From Verrucomicrobiota bacterium (lineage in GTDB: Bacteria > Verrucomicrobiota > Kiritimatiellia > Kiritimatiellales > Tichowtungiaceae): 5,469 nt of DNA. The position numbers and the translations under genes are program-made. Below, one piece after another: positions 5,051 to 5,469 of this stretch (within the stretch, counting starts at the first letter, position 1; the number at the start of each line of letters is the position of its first letter). The DNA is taken from positions 1 through 5,469 of the forward strand of contig JADYZA010000083.1 in the NCBI GenBank assembly GCA_020853375.1, read 5' to 3'. Under the pieces are notes generated by a model. It was given only the letters and a program-made list of their open reading frames with translations, was not told where the DNA came from and ran no database searches.

Positions 5051-5469
5051 ATGAAAAAAATGGTAACACTTTTAGTCGCGGCCGCAACGGTCGCCGTTTC
5101 ATCCTACGCCCAGAGCAACGTTTCCTCCGCCAATATCGTGGGATATGTTCAAACTCCGACACCTGCCGCTGGCGCATTTGACATCATCTCTCTGGTTCAA
5201 TTCTCCGACGGAAGCGACTCGGTTAATATACAGAGCGCCATCGGTAACGTCAGTAATCTCACCGCATCCGCAACATGGGCGAACGCTGACAAACTGATTA
5301 TCTGGAATGGTGGTTACGTCTCCTACGGCCTTTACAAAAACGGCACCAACGGCCCGTACTGGATGGCTGCGGGTGCTGGATGGCTGTACTCTGTATTTGC
5401 CGCTCCGGCGACGAATGTGCTTGAGCGCGGCAAAGCCGTTTGGTTCCAAGCTGGAGCCAACAGCGTTTC
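5051..5469 (+). CDS. Secreted protein with SANIVGYV-type N-terminus, 5' part
   Basis: The frame is open from ATG 5051 to the window end, giving 139 residues with the C-terminus missing. Residues 1-20 form a standard Sec signal peptide: K2-K3, a hydrophobic core (about 4-16) and S-Y-A at 18-20 before Q21, a good signal peptidase I site. The mature protein begins with VSSANIVGYVQTP (24-36), then small and polar residues, ADKLIIWNGGYVSYGLYKNG (79-98), and aromatic-rich YWMAAGAGW (103-111) and GKAVWFQAGAN (127-137). I associate the SANIVGYV start, the D-K-L-x-x-W-N-G strand and the late G-x-x-x-W-F pattern with large families of exported, mostly beta-rich proteins of unknown function in Verrucomicrobiota/Kiritimatiellota. 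No enzyme motif is visible. The C-terminal region outside the window would be needed to look for a PEP-CTERM-like anchor or other sorting signal. The CDS call is firm; function is unknown. Confidence 0.85.
   Translation, partial: MKKMVTLLVAAATVAVSSYAQSNVSSANIVGYVQTPTPAAGAFDIISLVQFSDGSDSVNIQSAIGNVSNLTASATWANADKLIIWNGGYVSYGLYKNGTNGPYWMAAGAGWLYSVFAAPATNVLERGKAVWFQAGANSV

Noticed and set aside
5099..5449. 116-codon minus-strand open frame opposite the secreted-protein gene
   Set aside because: The plus-strand frame has a signal peptide, a ribosome binding site and family-like motifs, so this is a shadow.

Overview
The window reads as a chromosomal segment of a moderately GC-rich Gram-negative bacterium, most likely of the Verrucomicrobiota/Kiritimatiellota (PVC) type. 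The main clues are the start of a secreted protein at the right edge, with a signal peptide followed by an S-A-N-I-V-G-Y-V motif that I associate with families expanded in that group, and an unusual load of short palindromic and heptameric repeats, both between genes and inside one. The assignment rests on recognition, not on a search, and there is no 16S or other marker to settle it.

Layout from left to right. (1) The 5' part of a minus-strand gene for a YacP/Rae1-like NYN-domain ribonuclease runs off the left edge (1-349). (2) A 102-bp divergent intergenic region follows. (3) A complete plus-strand GT-B glycosyltransferase of family 4 lies at 452-1693. (4) A complete minus-strand aconitase A (1698-4427) converges on it with only 4 bp between the two stop codons. 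(5) A gene-free stretch of about 620 bp (4428-5050) is packed with repeats: three 9-mers, two almost identical 76/78-bp palindromic units, and a three-way-junction palindrome sitting inside two further pairs of inverted arms. (6) The 5' part of a plus-strand secreted protein (5051 onward) runs off the right edge.

The genes do not form a pathway together: RNA turnover, surface glycan synthesis, the TCA cycle and an exported protein of unknown function. Orientation changes at almost every boundary, so no operon is visible.

I found no defence system, mobile element with a transposase, CRISPR array or RNA gene. The most unusual signal is in the aconitase gene, which carries two separate in-frame tracts made of tandem heptamers. 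Each tract is an array of GTCRRRN-like units facing an inverted array of the same type, and each encodes a low-complexity loop next to conserved active-site motifs. The intergenic repeat cluster is the second signal of interest.
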